NCBI GenBank assembly: GCA_017407115.1
Contig: JAFQXD010000026.1
Span: 1-54,686, forward strand
Reading direction: 5' to 3'
Length of the DNA: 54,686 bases
Origin: Methanobrevibacter sp.
GTDB taxonomy: Archaea > Methanobacteriota > Methanobacteria > Methanobacteriales > Methanobacteriaceae
Shown: one piece after another, positions 8,391 to 17,701 of the stretch
Position numbering within the stretch: the first letter of the stretch is position 1
Layout of the letters: each line of letters opens with the position of its first letter
Made by a program: the position numbers and the translations under genes
The notes under the pieces: generated by a model
Seen by the model: only the letters and a program-made list of their open reading frames with translations
Told to the model about the DNA's origin: nothing
Databases searched by the model: none

Positions 8391-9401
8391 ATGGTAAGAC
8401 ATCACCAGCCAAGAAAAGGGTCTGTTGCTTTTAGTCCAAGGAAAAGAGCAGCTAAAGAAACCCCTAGAGTAAAATCTTGGCCTCAAATTGATGAACCAAA
8501 ATTACTCGGCCTCGCAGGTTATAAAGTCGGTATGACTCATGCTTTAGTCACTGATACTGATAAAAACTCTCCAACCCAAGGTATGGAAGTTTTCACTCCA
8601 GTAACCGTATTGGAAGTGCCTCCGGTCGTAGTAATGGGAATAAGAGCTTATGAAAAAACTTCTCGTGGTTTGAAAGTAATCACCGAAGTACTTGCAGACA
8701 ATTTAGATCAAGAACTTTCAAGGAAGATTTCTCTTCCTAAAGAGTACAATAAATCTGAAGCTATTGCAAAAATACAAGGTGCATTAGAAAACACAGAAGA
8801 AATTAGGGTTTTAGTACACACCAATCCAAAAGTAACTAGCGTACCTAAGAAAAAACCTGACATATTTGAATGTGGTATTGGCGGATCCAATGTGGAAGAA
8901 AAATTAAATACTGCATTAGAATTATTAGGTAATGAAGTAAAAGCTAGTGAAATCTTCAATGAAGGAGAATTTGTTGATGCTATTGCAACTACAAAAGGAA
9001 AAGGATTCCAGGGTGTAGTTAAAAGATGGGGAATTAGAATTCAATATGGTAAAGCTGTAAGAGCAGGTAAAGGTAGACACGTAGGTTCTATTGGTCCTTG
9101 GACTCCAGCTAGAACTATGTGGACTGTAGCACAAGCAGGTCAAATGGGATACCATAAAAGAACTGAATTCAATAAAAGAATTTTAAAAATTGCATCAGCT
9201 GATGAAGTTGACCAAATCAACCCAGATGGTGGATTTGTAAAATATGGTGTTGTTAAAAACGATTATGTCTTAGTGAAAGGTTCCCTTCCAGGTCCTTCCA
9301 AAAGGTTAGTAATCTTAAGACAACCAATCAGACCTAATAATAAAGCTGAGGATATACCTCAAATTAATTACATAAGTACAAAATCTAAACAAGGGGTATA
9401 A
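8391..9401 (+). CDS. rpl3: Ribosomal protein uL3
   Basis: 336 residues, the usual length for archaeal L3. The N-terminus VRHHQPRKGSVAFSPRKRA and the long loop QGVVKRWGIRIQYGKAVRAGKGRHVGSIGP reach toward the peptidyl transferase centre in the large subunit. It is the first gene of the superoperon, preceded by GGAGG six bases before the window holding the ATG, and is followed 2 nt later by L4. Confidence 0.98.
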   Translation: MVRHHQPRKGSVAFSPRKRAAKETPRVKSWPQIDEPKLLGLAGYKVGMTHALVTDTDKNSPTQGMEVFTPVTVLEVPPVVVMGIRAYEKTSRGLKVITEVLADNLDQELSRKISLPKEYNKSEAIAKIQGALENTEEIRVLVHTNPKVTSVPKKKPDIFECGIGGSNVEEKLNTALELLGNEVKASEIFNEGEFVDAIATTKGKGFQGVVKRWGIRIQYGKAVRAGKGRHVGSIGPWTPARTMWTVAQAGQMGYHKRTEFNKRILKIASADEVDQINPDGGFVKYGVVKNDYVLVKGSLPGPSKRLVILRQPIRPNNKAEDIPQINYISTKSKQGV

Positions 9402-9403
9402 TC

Positions 9404-10168
9404 ATGAAAGTAAACGTTTATTCTATTAATGGGGAAGTAAAAGAAGAAATCGAACTTCCAGCTATTTTTGATGAAGTATACAGACCAGATTTAATCAAAA
9501 GAGCTGTACTTTCAGCACAATCCGCTAGAGTACAACCATGGGGTAATGACCCAATGGCAGGTAAAAGAACTTCCGCTAAAGGATGGGGTTCAGGTAGAGG
9601 TACCGCAAGAGTACCTAGGATTAAAAATGGTTCTAAAGCAGCTTTCGTACCAATGGCTATTGGTGGTAGACAAGCACATCCTACTAGAGCTGAAAAAAAT
9701 CATCACGAAAAAATCAACATAAAAGAAAGAAGATTTGCAATCAGATCTGCTGTAGCAGCAACTACCAATAAGGAAATTGTTGAAAACAGAGGTCACAGAG
9801 TTGCAGATTTAGAACAAGTTCCTATTATTGTTGAAGATGAAATCGAATCTGTAAAAACCACCAAACAAACTCGTGAAATTTTCGAAAACTTAGGTGTTTA
9901 CGACGATGTCATCCGTGCAAAAGAAGGTAAAAGAATCAGAGCTGGTAGAGGAAAAACAAGAGGAAGAAAATACAAAAAAGTAAAAGGTCCTCTCGTTGTT
10001 GTCGGTGAAGATAAAGGTATTTCCTTAGGTGCAAGAAACCACGCTGGTGTAGATGTTGTGGTTGTTGAAAACTTAAACGCTGAATTATTAGCACCAGGAA
10101 CTCACGCAGGAAGACTCACTGTTTACACTAAATCAGCTGTTGAAAAGTTAGGAGGTTTATTCCAATAA
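9404..10168 (+). CDS. rpl4: Ribosomal protein uL4
   Basis: 254 residues, archaeal/eukaryal L4 (L1e) type. The extended loop that lines the exit tunnel is visible at residues 45-85, rich in Gly/Arg (WGSGRGTARVPRIKNGS), and the body has GRGKTRGRKYKKVKGP. It binds 23S rRNA early in 50S assembly; in bacteria L4 also regulates its own operon. It starts 2 nt after the L3 stop, with GGGG(T) of the L3 end acting as ribosome binding site. Confidence 0.98.
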   Translation: MKVNVYSINGEVKEEIELPAIFDEVYRPDLIKRAVLSAQSARVQPWGNDPMAGKRTSAKGWGSGRGTARVPRIKNGSKAAFVPMAIGGRQAHPTRAEKNHHEKINIKERRFAIRSAVAATTNKEIVENRGHRVADLEQVPIIVEDEIESVKTTKQTREIFENLGVYDDVIRAKEGKRIRAGRGKTRGRKYKKVKGPLVVVGEDKGISLGARNHAGVDVVVVENLNAELLAPGTHAGRLTVYTKSAVEKLGGLFQ

Positions 10169-10190
10169 TTTGGAAAAATAGGTGATTATT

Positions 10191-10451
10191 ATGGATTCAT
10201 ACTCAATTATTATTAAACCTCATGTTACTGAAAAAACCATGAACTTAATCGATATGAACAATGAAATTACTTTTGTTGTTAACCGTAAAGCTAACAAAAG
10301 CCAAATCAAAAGAGCTTTTGAAGAGTTATACGAAGAAAAAGTAGCAAAAGTCAATACTCATATCACTCCTAAAGGTGAAAAAGTAGCATATATCAAACTT
10401 GTTGAAGAAGAAATGGCAGAAGAACTCGCTGTCAGAATAGGAGTATTCTAA
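10191..10451 (+). CDS. rpl23: Ribosomal protein uL23
   Basis: 86 residues from ATG 10191, which has GGTGA six bases upstream; the in-frame GTG at 10182 is part of that site. MDSYSIIIKPHVTEKTMNL followed by VNRKANKSQIKRAFEELY is the L23 signature. It sits at the tunnel exit and is a docking site for SRP and the translocon. It lies between L4 and L2 as in other archaea. Confidence 0.97.
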   Translation: MDSYSIIIKPHVTEKTMNLIDMNNEITFVVNRKANKSQIKRAFEELYEEKVAKVNTHITPKGEKVAYIKLVEEEMAEELAVRIGVF

Positions 10452-10463
10452 GGAGGAATTTGA

Positions 10464-11189
10464 ATGGGAAAACGATTAATTCATCAAAGAAGAGGTAGAG
10501 GAACTCCTGCACACCGTGTTGCTTCTCATCGTTTTAAAGATAAAATCAAATACAGATCTTACGATGCTTTAGAAAAAGAAGGCAGTATTAAAGGAAAAGT
10601 CATTGATATTGTACATGACCCAGCAAGAACTGCACCTATTGCAGAAGTAAAATTCGAAAATGGTGAAAAGAAATTTATCTTAGCACCTGAAAGCATTCAA
10701 GTTGACGATGAAATTGAATGTGGTATTTCTGCTCCTATTAAATTCGGTAACACATTGCCGCTTGCTGAAATTCCTGAAGGTACTCCAATCTATGATATTG
10801 AAAACACCCCAGGTGATGGAGGTCGTTTTGTAAGATCTTCTGGAACTTATGCTTCTGTTGTTACTCATGACGCAAACCAAACTGTTGTCGAATTACCATC
10901 AGGGGAATTAAAATACTTAAATCCTAACTGCCGTGCTAGTATTGGTGTAGTAGCTGGTGGAGGTAGAAAAGATAAACCATTCCTTAAAGCTGGTAAAAAA
11001 TGGCATGCTTATAAAGCTAAAGGTAAGAAATTCATGACTGTAAGAGGAGTAGCAATGAACGCTGTAGATCACCCTCACGGGGGAGGTAACAGACAACATC
11101 CTGGTCGTCCTACCACTATTTCAAGACACGCACCACCAGGCAGAAAAGTTGGTTCAATTGCAGCTAAAAGAACAGGTTTAAAAAGATAG
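10464..11189 (+). CDS. rpl2: Ribosomal protein uL2
   Basis: 241 residues. The N-terminal MGKRLIHQRRGRGTPAHR is the archaeal form, and the C-terminal VAMNAVDHPHGGGNRQHPG loop carries the conserved histidine region near the peptidyl transferase centre. It is needed for subunit association. AGGAGG directly upstream gives a strong ribosome binding site, and the gene is 12 nt after L23. Confidence 0.98.
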   Translation: MGKRLIHQRRGRGTPAHRVASHRFKDKIKYRSYDALEKEGSIKGKVIDIVHDPARTAPIAEVKFENGEKKFILAPESIQVDDEIECGISAPIKFGNTLPLAEIPEGTPIYDIENTPGDGGRFVRSSGTYASVVTHDANQTVVELPSGELKYLNPNCRASIGVVAGGGRKDKPFLKAGKKWHAYKAKGKKFMTVRGVAMNAVDHPHGGGNRQHPGRPTTISRHAPPGRKVGSIAAKRTGLKR

Positions 11190-11204
11190 ATAGAGGGTGT
11201 TTCA

Positions 11205-11615
11205 TTGGCAAGAAAAGTATTTAAATATAAAGGTTATACTCTTGAAGAATTACAAGAAATGTCTTTAGAGGAAGTAATGGAATTATTCCCTGCAAGACAA
11301 AGAAGATCTTTAAAGAGAGGATTCTTACCAAGACAACAAATTGTTTTGGATAAAATGAGAAAATTGAATAAAGAAGGAACTAAAGATGGTCGTCCTGTTG
11401 TAATTAGGACCCATTGTAGAGACATGATTGTTATACCTGAAATGGTAGGAACCACTTTCGGTATTTATGATGGTCAGAATTTTGTAGAAGTTACTATTGC
11501 ACCTGAAATGATTGGTCATTACTTCGGTGAATATGCACCAACCAGAAAAAGAGTCCAACACGGGGACCCTGGTATGGGAGCTACCAGATCATCCATGTTT
11601 GTACCACTTAAATAA
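11205..11615 (+). CDS. rps19: Ribosomal protein uS19
   Basis: 136 residues from a TTG start at 11205 ([11 protein letters not shown]), supported by GAGGGTG eight bases upstream; no ATG fits. The S19 core is clear: [39 protein letters not shown] and [20 protein letters not shown]. The protein lies in the 30S head next to S13. The N-terminal 40 residues are the archaeal/eukaryal extension. Confidence 0.97.
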   Translation: MARKVFKYKGYTLEELQEMSLEEVMELFPARQRRSLKRGFLPRQQIVLDKMRKLNKEGTKDGRPVVIRTHCRDMIVIPEMVGTTFGIYDGQNFVEVTIAPEMIGHYFGEYAPTRKRVQHGDPGMGATRSSMFVPLK

Positions 11616-11627
11616 GGAGATTAAATC

Positions 11628-12092
11628 ATGGCTAACAAATATGCTTATAATAATGATGTTGATGAAGCAAAAACTGCACGTGCTATGGCTAAATCTCTTA
11701 AGATTTCCCCAAAACACAGTGTTGAAATTTGCAGAGCAATAAGAGGAATGGAAGTAGAAAAAGCTAAAGCTTACTTAGCAGATGTTATTGATATGAAAAA
11801 ATCTGTTCCTTTCAAAAGACACAACAAAAAAGTTGGTCACAGAAAAGGACAAGAAGGCTGGCCTACTGGAAGATACCCTGTAAAAGCTGCAGAACAAATC
11901 TTAAAAGTTTTGGAAAATGCTGAAGCTAATGCAGAGTACAAAGGTTTGGACACTGAAAAATTATTCATTGAACATATTTCATCTCACAGAGGTGTTATTA
12001 TACCTGGATACATACCAAGAGCTTTTGGTAGAATGACTCCATTTAACACCCCGACTACTCATATTCAAATTGTATTACAGGAGGCTAACTAA
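11628..12092 (+). CDS. rpl22: Ribosomal protein uL22
   Basis: 154 residues, archaeal L22. The long hairpin that lines the exit tunnel lies in the Lys/Arg-rich middle ([25 protein letters not shown]). The C-terminal [18 protein letters not shown] is conserved. GGAG precedes the ATG. The stop codon shares its last A with the S3 start (TAATG), so the two are translationally coupled. Confidence 0.97.
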   Translation: MANKYAYNNDVDEAKTARAMAKSLKISPKHSVEICRAIRGMEVEKAKAYLADVIDMKKSVPFKRHNKKVGHRKGQEGWPTGRYPVKAAEQILKVLENAEANAEYKGLDTEKLFIEHISSHRGVIIPGYIPRAFGRMTPFNTPTTHIQIVLQEAN

Positions 12093-12847
12093 TGATAGAA
12101 AAAGATTTCGTTCAAGAAGGCCTTAGAAGAACTAGAATTGACGAATACTTAGAAAAAGAACTTGAAAGAGCTGGATACGGTGGTATGGAAGTTCAAATTA
12201 CACCTTTAGGTACCATGGTTATTGTTTACGCAGAAAGACCTGGTATGGTAATTGGTAGAGGTGGAAAAAACGTAAGGACTATTACCAACACTCTTAAAAA
12301 CGAATTCGGATTAGACAATCCTCAAATCGAAGTTAAAGAGGTTGATGTTCCAGAACTTAACCCAAAAATCATGGCTTACAAAATCTCTAACATGTTACAA
12401 AGAGGTATGCACTTTAGAAGAGTAGCTTATTCTACCATTCGTAGAATTATGGGTGCTGGAGCTCAAGGTGTAGAAGTTACTATTTCTGGTAAAATCAGAG
12501 GTTCTAGATCTGCTGTAGCTAAATTCGTTGAAGGATACATTAAAAAATGTGGTGAACCTTCAATCAGATTAGTAGAAGAAGGATTTGCTACTGCTGAATT
12601 AAAACCTGGTGTTTTAGGAATCTATGTAAGGATTATGCCTCCAGAAACTGTATTACCTGATTCTGTTGAGATTCTTCCTCCAAAAATCATCATTGAAGAA
12701 GATGGTGAAGTAATTGAAGAAGAAATCGATGTTGAAACTGAAGAAATCATCGAAGAAGAAATCATCGAGGAAGTTGAAGATCTCGAAGAATTAGAAGAAG
12801 TTGTTGAAGAAGAATCTGCTGAAGAAGTAGAAGAAGATGATAGTTAG
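12092..12847 (+). CDS. rps3: Ribosomal protein uS3 with long acidic tail
   Basis: 251 residues. The KH domain is at about 20-95 (GMVIGRGGKNVRTITN is the GXXG loop), and the C-terminal S3 domain follows (GAGAQGVEVTISGKIRGSRSAVAKF). From about residue 200 the protein turns into a tail of some 50 residues that is more than half Glu/Asp (IEEEIDVETEEIIEEEIIEE and on), opposite in charge to the basic body. Acidic tails occur on some archaeal S3 proteins; this one is notable in a non-halophile. The start overlaps L22 by one base. The codon repetition of GAA in the tail makes it prone to length change. Confidence 0.97.
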   Translation: MIEKDFVQEGLRRTRIDEYLEKELERAGYGGMEVQITPLGTMVIVYAERPGMVIGRGGKNVRTITNTLKNEFGLDNPQIEVKEVDVPELNPKIMAYKISNMLQRGMHFRRVAYSTIRRIMGAGAQGVEVTISGKIRGSRSAVAKFVEGYIKKCGEPSIRLVEEGFATAELKPGVLGIYVRIMPPETVLPDSVEILPPKIIIEEDGEVIEEEIDVETEEIIEEEIIEEVEDLEELEEVVEEESAEEVEEDDS

Positions 12848-12883
12848 ATATATAAATTTAATTATCTGTAAAGAGTTGGAACA

Positions 12884-13090
12884 ATGGCGATTTTAAGAAG
12901 TAAAGAAATTTGGGACATGGAAGTTGATGAGATTCAAGACAAATTAGTTGAACTCAGAACTGAATTATCCAAAAATGTTTCTAAAAGTGCAGCTGCTGGG
13001 GTTATTGAAAACCCTGGAAAAATTAGAGAATTAAAAAGAACAATTGCTCGTGTTCTTACAATATTGAATGAAAAACAGAAGGAGAATTAA
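12884..13090 (+). CDS. rpl29: Ribosomal protein uL29
   Basis: 68 residues, two antiparallel helices: LRSKEIWDMEVDEIQDKLVELRTEL and NPGKIRELKRTIARVLTILNEK. It binds near the tunnel exit beside L23 and contacts SRP. The ATG at 12884 follows GAGTTGG. The stop is immediately followed by the ATG of aIF1. Confidence 0.96.
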   Translation: MAILRSKEIWDMEVDEIQDKLVELRTELSKNVSKSAAAGVIENPGKIRELKRTIARVLTILNEKQKEN

Positions 13091-13429
13091 ATGTCAAAAA
13101 TCTGTGATGTATGTGGGCTTCCTGAAGAACTTTGTGTTTGTGAGGAAATTGCACGTGAAGTTCAAACTCTAAAAGTTTTTACAGTTAGAAGAAGATTCGG
13201 AAAACTCATGACTATTATCGAAGGTATAGATGAACACGATATCGATATCAAAGAACTCACAAAAACTCTTAAAGCAAAGTGTGCTTGTGGGGGAACTGCG
13301 AAAAACGGACAAATCGAACTTCAAGGCGATCATAAAGTGAGAGTCAAAGAAGTTTTGTCTGAATTAGGTTTTTCATCTGATACTATTGAAATTCGTGAAT
13401 CCAAGAAAAATAATAAAAAAAGGAGATAA
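13091..13429 (+). CDS. Translation initiation factor aIF1 (SUI1) with N-terminal zinc motif
   Basis: 112 residues. The first 17 residues form a cysteine motif, CDVCGLPEELCVC, likely to bind zinc, which is seen on many euryarchaeal SUI1 proteins. The SUI1 fold follows, with RRRFGKLMTIIEGID and KCACGGTAKNGQIELQGDH. It monitors start-codon choice on the 30S subunit. It begins directly after the L29 stop, with GGAG in the end of L29 as ribosome binding site. The basic C-terminus is SKKNNKKRR. Confidence 0.95.
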   Translation: MSKICDVCGLPEELCVCEEIAREVQTLKVFTVRRRFGKLMTIIEGIDEHDIDIKELTKTLKAKCACGGTAKNGQIELQGDHKVRVKEVLSELGFSSDTIEIRESKKNNKKRR

Positions 13430-13512
13430 TTCATCTATTCGATATATATTCAATAAAATTTTGTAATTTTTCTGCATGATTTATTGTAAATGTTATGTTA
13501 AGAGATGAGACA

Positions 13513-13791
13513 ATGATTACTTCAAAAAACTTAGTTCATCATGAATTCATCGGTTTGAAGGTTCATGTTACAAGTGAGAAGAATAAATCTCTTAATTTAA
13601 TGGGAAATATCATTGATGAGACAAAGAATACCATTAAAATTGAAGATATGAATAATTGCGAGAAAATTATTCCAAAAAGGGGTTCAATATTTTTGTTTGA
13701 ACTTCCAAACGGGGAAAAAATTGAAATTAATGGTAACATCTTATCAATTCGTCCTGAAGATAGGATAAAAAAAAGATTTAAAAAAATTTAA
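13513..13791 (+). CDS. rnp1: RNase P protein component 1 (Rpp29/Pop4)
   Basis: 92 residues from ATG 13513 ([15 protein letters not shown]), with GAGATGAGA just before it; an in-frame ATG at 13495 would add six poorly conserved residues. The Sm-like beta barrel is seen in [30 protein letters not shown] and [21 protein letters not shown]. Rpp29 binds the specificity part of archaeal RNase P and activates 5' processing of tRNA. Its location between aIF1 and S17 is standard in Methanobacteriales. The 65-nt gap before it contains GATATATATT, a possible internal promoter. Confidence 0.93.
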   Translation: MITSKNLVHHEFIGLKVHVTSEKNKSLNLMGNIIDETKNTIKIEDMNNCEKIIPKRGSIFLFELPNGEKIEINGNILSIRPEDRIKKRFKKI

Positions 13792-13803
13792 TATGGTGAT
13801 AAT

Positions 13804-14121
13804 ATGGTTGGGCTTAATGTTCAAGAACCTGAAACTACATGCGATGATCCTAACTGCCCTTTCCACGGAACTTTACCTGTAAGAGGTCAAGTTCTTGAAG
13901 GTGTTGTTGTAAGTAACAAAGCAGAAAGGACCATTTCTGTAGAACGTAGTTACTATAAATTTATTAAAAAATATGAAAGATATGAAAAAAGAAAATCAAA
14001 AATCAATGTTCACAAACCAGATTGTTTAAATGTGAATGTTGGAGATTCTGTAAAAGTTGCAGAATGCAGACCATTAAGTAAAACTAAACATTTTGTTTTA
14101 GTAGAAGTTAAAGGAGAGTAA
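13804..14121 (+). CDS. rps17: Ribosomal protein uS17
   Basis: 105 residues with an OB fold. The archaeal N-terminal extension is [20 protein letters not shown]; the core [33 protein letters not shown] and the [25 protein letters not shown] end are diagnostic. It binds 16S rRNA early in 30S assembly. GGTGATAAT precedes the ATG, 12 nt after rnp1. Confidence 0.97.
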   Translation: MVGLNVQEPETTCDDPNCPFHGTLPVRGQVLEGVVVSNKAERTISVERSYYKFIKKYERYEKRKSKINVHKPDCLNVNVGDSVKVAECRPLSKTKHFVLVEVKGE

Positions 14122-14127
14122 TTAATT

Positions 14128-14526
14128 ATGAAACCATTAACCTCAAGTGTATCTAAAGCATTACCGATTGGAGCAAGACTCCAATGTGTAGATAATACCG
14201 GTGCACGTGAAATCGAAATCATATCCGTAAAAGGATTTAAAGGTGTAAGAAGAAGACTCGATGTTGCTGGTGTTGGAGATTTAGTTGTTGCTTCTGTTAA
14301 AAAAGGAACTGCAGATATGAGAAGAGAAATTGTCAATGCAGTTGTAATCAGACAAAAAAAGGAATATAGACGTGCTGACGGTCTTCGTGTTAAATTCGAA
14401 GACAATGCGGCAGTTATCATTACTCCTGAAGGAATTTTAAAAGGATCTGAAATCAGAGGTCCTGTTGCTAAAGAAGCAGCTGACAGATGGCCTAGTGTTG
14501 GTAGTGCAGCAAGTATTTTAGTATAG
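14128..14526 (+). CDS. rpl14: Ribosomal protein uL14
   Basis: 132 residues, five-stranded barrel. [21 protein letters not shown] and [21 protein letters not shown] are conserved, as is the ending [22 protein letters not shown]. It forms an intersubunit bridge and the platform bound by aIF6. It sits 6 nt after S17 with GGAG at the S17 end as ribosome binding site. Confidence 0.98.
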   Translation: MKPLTSSVSKALPIGARLQCVDNTGAREIEIISVKGFKGVRRRLDVAGVGDLVVASVKKGTADMRREIVNAVVIRQKKEYRRADGLRVKFEDNAAVIITPEGILKGSEIRGPVAKEAADRWPSVGSAASILV

Positions 14527-14534
14527 GTGAAAAA

Positions 14535-14885
14535 ATGTCAAAACAACCAAGAAAACAAAGAAAAGCTCTTTATAATGCTCCTGCTCACGCACGTGGAAAA
14601 CATTTAAGTGCTTCTTTAAGTAAAGATTTAAGGGAAAAAGTTGGAACTAGAACTTTACCTTTAAGATCAGGAGATAAAGTTAGAGTGCTCCGTGGAGATT
14701 TCAAAGGACATGAAGGTGAAGTCCTTAGCGTAGATTATGGTTCATACAAAGTAACCATTGAAGAAGTTACTTTATCAAAACCTGACGGAACTGCTACATT
14801 TCTCCCAGTTGACCCATCTAACTTAGTAATTATTGATGCAGATTTAAAAGATGATAGAAGAATAAAAAATAAAGGAGATAATTAA
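14535..14885 (+). CDS. rpl24: Ribosomal protein uL24
   Basis: 116 residues; archaeal L24 (L26e type). The N-terminal extension [20 protein letters not shown] is followed by a KOW motif, [23 protein letters not shown]. It helps nucleate folding of 23S rRNA at the tunnel exit. GGTGA overlaps the L14 stop; S4e follows one base after the stop. Confidence 0.97.
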   Translation: MSKQPRKQRKALYNAPAHARGKHLSASLSKDLREKVGTRTLPLRSGDKVRVLRGDFKGHEGEVLSVDYGSYKVTIEEVTLSKPDGTATFLPVDPSNLVIIDADLKDDRRIKNKGDN

Positions 14886-14886
14886 T

Positions 14887-15615
14887 ATGGCTAAAATGGG
14901 ATCTAGAAAACATCTTAAAAGATATAAAGCACCAAAATCTTGGCCTATTCATCCTAAAGAAGACACTTGGACTGTTAAACCTTCCGCAGGTTCTCATTCC
15001 ATTGAAGATTCTATTCCATTAACATTAGTTATCAGAGATGTTTTAAAATTAGCTGACAATTCTAGAGAAGCAAAAAGGATTATCAACTCTGGTAATGTTT
15101 TAGTAGATGGAAGAGTTGTAAAAGATTACAAATTCCCAGTTGGTTTTATGGATGTTATTGAAATTCCAAAAACTGGTGAATCTTACAGAGTTCTTTTAGA
15201 TAGAAAAGGCAGATTACAATTAAACTCAATTGATGATAGTAGTTCTAAATTATCCAAAATTGTTAACAAATCAACCATTAAAGGTGGAAAAACTCAATTA
15301 AACCTTCATGATGGTAAAAATGTTATTATTGAGGAAGATGCTTATGCTGTTGGAGATGTTATTTCTTTAAAAGTACCTGAACAAGAAATTGCTGAAGTTT
15401 ATCCTTTACAAGAAGGAGCTACAGTTTTAGTTACTGGTGGTAAACACACCGGTGAATTAGGTACTGTAAGTGAAATTATTGAAAATAAATCTTCTAATCC
15501 AAATACTATTATTATCGAAAATAGTTCAAAAGATGAATTTTTAACTTTAAAAGATTATGCGTTTGTTGTTGGTAGCGATGCACCAGCAATCTCTTTATTG
15601 GAGGTTAATAAATGA
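14887..15615 (+). CDS. rps4e: Ribosomal protein eS4
   Basis: 242 residues, found only in archaea and eukaryotes. N-terminus [18 protein letters not shown], then an S4-type RNA-binding domain ([23 protein letters not shown]), a central beta domain, and a KOW motif near residue 175 ([19 protein letters not shown]). Its stop overlaps the L5 start in an ATGA, indicating coupled translation. GGAGATAATTAAT lies upstream. Confidence 0.97.
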   Translation: MAKMGSRKHLKRYKAPKSWPIHPKEDTWTVKPSAGSHSIEDSIPLTLVIRDVLKLADNSREAKRIINSGNVLVDGRVVKDYKFPVGFMDVIEIPKTGESYRVLLDRKGRLQLNSIDDSSSKLSKIVNKSTIKGGKTQLNLHDGKNVIIEEDAYAVGDVISLKVPEQEIAEVYPLQEGATVLVTGGKHTGELGTVSEIIENKSSNPNTIIIENSSKDEFLTLKDYAFVVGSDAPAISLLEVNK

Positions 15616-16124
15616 ACCCAATGAATGAAGTACGTATCGAAAAGGCTACCGTCAGTATTGGTGTCGGTGAAGCAGGTGAAAAATTATCCCGTGCTATCAC
15701 TCTTTTAGAAGAAATGTTTGACCAAACTCCGGTAAAAACTTTCTCTAAAGTTACTAACCCTGAATGGGGAATTAGGAAAAAACAACCAATCGCATGTAAA
15801 TTAACCTTACGTGGAGAAAAAGCTGACAAAGCTATCGATATGGTTTTAGAAGGTATTAGTAGAAATATTAGACCTACTCAATTTGATGCACAAGGAAACC
15901 TTTCTTTCGGTATCAAAGAACACATTGATATTCCTGGTATGAGATACAACCCGGACATCGGTATCTTTGGTATGAACGTTTCTGTTACTTTTGAAAAACC
16001 TGGTTACAGAATTGCAAAAAGAAAAATCAGACAAAAGAAAGTTCCTCAAAAACATAGAATTTCTAAAGAAGAAACCATGAAATTCATGGAAGAAAATTTC
16101 AATGTTAATTATGTAACTGAATAA
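15612..16124 (+). CDS. rpl5: Ribosomal protein uL5
   Basis: 170 residues. [22 protein letters not shown] and the [26 protein letters not shown] core mark archaeal L5, which binds 5S rRNA and contacts the P-site tRNA. Start at ATG 15612 overlaps the S4e stop and has GGAGG ten bases upstream; a second ATG three codons in is possible. Confidence 0.97.
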   Translation: MNPMNEVRIEKATVSIGVGEAGEKLSRAITLLEEMFDQTPVKTFSKVTNPEWGIRKKQPIACKLTLRGEKADKAIDMVLEGISRNIRPTQFDAQGNLSFGIKEHIDIPGMRYNPDIGIFGMNVSVTFEKPGYRIAKRKIRQKKVPQKHRISKEETMKFMEENFNVNYVTE

Positions 16125-16133
16125 GGTGATATT

Positions 16134-16277
16134 TTGCCAAGAAAATACGGTAAAGCTTCAAAAAAATGTAGTCGTTGCGGAGACCATTCTGCAATGGTTA
16201 GTAGATATGGCATAAATTTATGCAGACAATGTTTTAGGGAAGTAGCTCCTAAAATGGGATTTAAAAAATATAATTAG
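16134..16277 (+). CDS. rps14: Ribosomal protein uS14, zinc-binding form
   Basis: A 47-residue gene beginning with TTG at 16134 ([16 protein letters not shown]) behind AAGGTGATA. Two CxxC pairs, CSRC and CRQC, make the zinc site; the stretch [14 protein letters not shown] is the typical end. It lies in the 30S head. It is easy to miss because of its size and TTG start, but position (between L5 and S8) and sequence leave no doubt. Confidence 0.96.
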   Translation: MPRKYGKASKKCSRCGDHSAMVSRYGINLCRQCFREVAPKMGFKKYN

Positions 16278-16288
16278 AGGTTTTAAAT

Positions 16289-16681
16289 ATGAGTCTTATG
16301 GATCCTCTTGCAGATGCTTTAACTAACATCAGAAATAACGAATTACAAGTAAATGATTCCTGTGTTATTTCTCCTGCTTCCAAATTGATTGGACAAGTTT
16401 TAAGCACTATGCAAAAAGAGAATTATATTGGTAATTTTGAATATATTGATGACAACAGGGCAGGTAAATTCACTGTTGAATTAATAGGTAACATCAACAA
16501 ATGTGGTGTTATTAAACCTCGTCATGCTGTTAAGAAAGATGAATTTGAGAAATTTGAAAAAAGATATTTGCCAGCAAAGAACTTTGGTATTTTAATCGTA
16601 ACCACTCCTGAAGGAATTATGACTCACTATGAGGCTAAGGAAAGAGGAATTGGTGGACGTTTGTTGGCTTACATGTACTAG
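16289..16681 (+). CDS. rps8: Ribosomal protein uS8
   Basis: 130 residues. [17 protein letters not shown] at the start and the C-terminal [26 protein letters not shown] are diagnostic. S8 binds the central domain of 16S rRNA; in bacteria it is the translational repressor of this operon. AGAGG lies 8 nt before the ATG. Confidence 0.97.
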   Translation: MSLMDPLADALTNIRNNELQVNDSCVISPASKLIGQVLSTMQKENYIGNFEYIDDNRAGKFTVELIGNINKCGVIKPRHAVKKDEFEKFEKRYLPAKNFGILIVTTPEGIMTHYEAKERGIGGRLLAYMY

Positions 16682-16689
16682 GTGATAAA

Positions 16690-17226
16690 ATGGTAGTAGC
16701 TGCAGCTATAAGGGAAGAAATTGAAATCCCTGAAGGCGTTGAAGTTATAATTGATAATAATGAGGTCTCTGTAAAAGGACCTAATGGAGAAAACTCCAGA
16801 AAATTTACTTATCCTAATGTAAGTATTAAAGAAGACGGAGATAAAGTTGTTTTGGAAACTTCATTTCCTAAAAAGAAAGACAAAGCAATGATTGGAACCA
16901 CAAGAGCACACATCAACAACATGATTACTGGTGTAACCGATGGTTTCGAATATCACATGAAAATTGTTTACGCTCACTTTCCAATGAAAGTAGAACCTAA
17001 AAAAGATGCTGTTATAATTACAAATTTCCTCGGGGAAAAATACCCAAGAACTGCTAAAATCGTTGGAGACGCTAAAGTAGTAGTCAAAGGGGATGAGGTA
17101 ACAATTACCGGTATCAACAAGGAAGATGTTGGTCAGACCATGGCTAACTTAGAACAAGCAACTAAAATTAAAGGAAGAGATCCTAGAGTATTCCAAGACG
17201 GAATATACTTAACTAGCAAAGAATAG
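16690..17226 (+). CDS. rpl6: Ribosomal protein uL6
   Basis: 178 residues, two copies of the L6 alpha/beta domain: EEIEIPEGVEVIIDNNEVSVKGPNG and VEPKKDAVIITNFLGEKYPRTAKIVG. The ending GRDPRVFQDGIYLTSKE is conserved. It binds beside the sarcin-ricin loop. The ribosome binding site TAGGTGAT overlaps the S8 stop. Confidence 0.97.
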   Translation: MVVAAAIREEIEIPEGVEVIIDNNEVSVKGPNGENSRKFTYPNVSIKEDGDKVVLETSFPKKKDKAMIGTTRAHINNMITGVTDGFEYHMKIVYAHFPMKVEPKKDAVIITNFLGEKYPRTAKIVGDAKVVVKGDEVTITGINKEDVGQTMANLEQATKIKGRDPRVFQDGIYLTSKE

Positions 17227-17240
17227 ATTTGGTGATTTAA

Positions 17241-17570
17241 ATGGCTAACAAAAGATTTAAAAGACAAGAATATGCTCGTTATAAAAAACTTGGAATCAAA
17301 TGGAGACGCCCTAGAGGTAAAACCAGTAAAATGAGAAGATATGAAGCAGGAAAACCTGACATGCCAGCTATTGGTTACAGAACCCCTAGAGCAATAAGGG
17401 ACTTACACCCTTCAGGGTACAACGATGTTCTTGTTCATAATATGAAAGAGTTAGAAGACTTAGACCCAGCAACTGACGCTGCAAGAATAAGCGCTTCTAT
17501 CGGTAAAAGGAAAAAAGCTTTGATGTTAGAAAAAGCATCCGAGCTCGGGATTAAAGTTTTAAATAAATAA
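17241..17570 (+). CDS. rpl32e: Ribosomal protein eL32
   Basis: 109 residues, archaeal/eukaryal only. The FKRQEYARYKKLGIKWRRPRG start and RTPRAIRDLHPSGYNDVLVHN centre identify it. It lies in the large subunit near helix 45 of 23S rRNA. GGTGAT seven bases upstream. A 131-nt gap with a likely internal promoter follows. Confidence 0.97.
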   Translation: MANKRFKRQEYARYKKLGIKWRRPRGKTSKMRRYEAGKPDMPAIGYRTPRAIRDLHPSGYNDVLVHNMKELEDLDPATDAARISASIGKRKKALMLEKASELGIKVLNK

Positions 17571-17574
17571 ATTA

Positions 17575-17582
17575 TATTTATA
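17575..17582 (+). promoter_or_regulatory. Putative internal TATA box before L19e
   Basis: TATTTATA occurs directly after the L32e stop, in the only sizeable gap (131 nt) of this part of the superoperon. Transcription would start near 17605 and leave a leader of almost 100 nt ending in GGAGG at 17690. No strong hairpin is obvious in it. Confidence 0.4.
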
Positions 17583-17701
17583 AGTCGAATCGGTTCCGGG
17601 GCTTTATTTGAATTGATTTGACTGGTTAAATTAAAAATACAAAAAAGGGAATTTAGATATTGTCTAAATTTATCAGCTATGCTGAATGGAGGATTATATA
17701 C

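Noticed and set aside
14010..14420. Minus-strand open frame across S17 and L14
   Set aside because: Lies fully opposite two certain ribosomal protein genes and has no promoter or family features.
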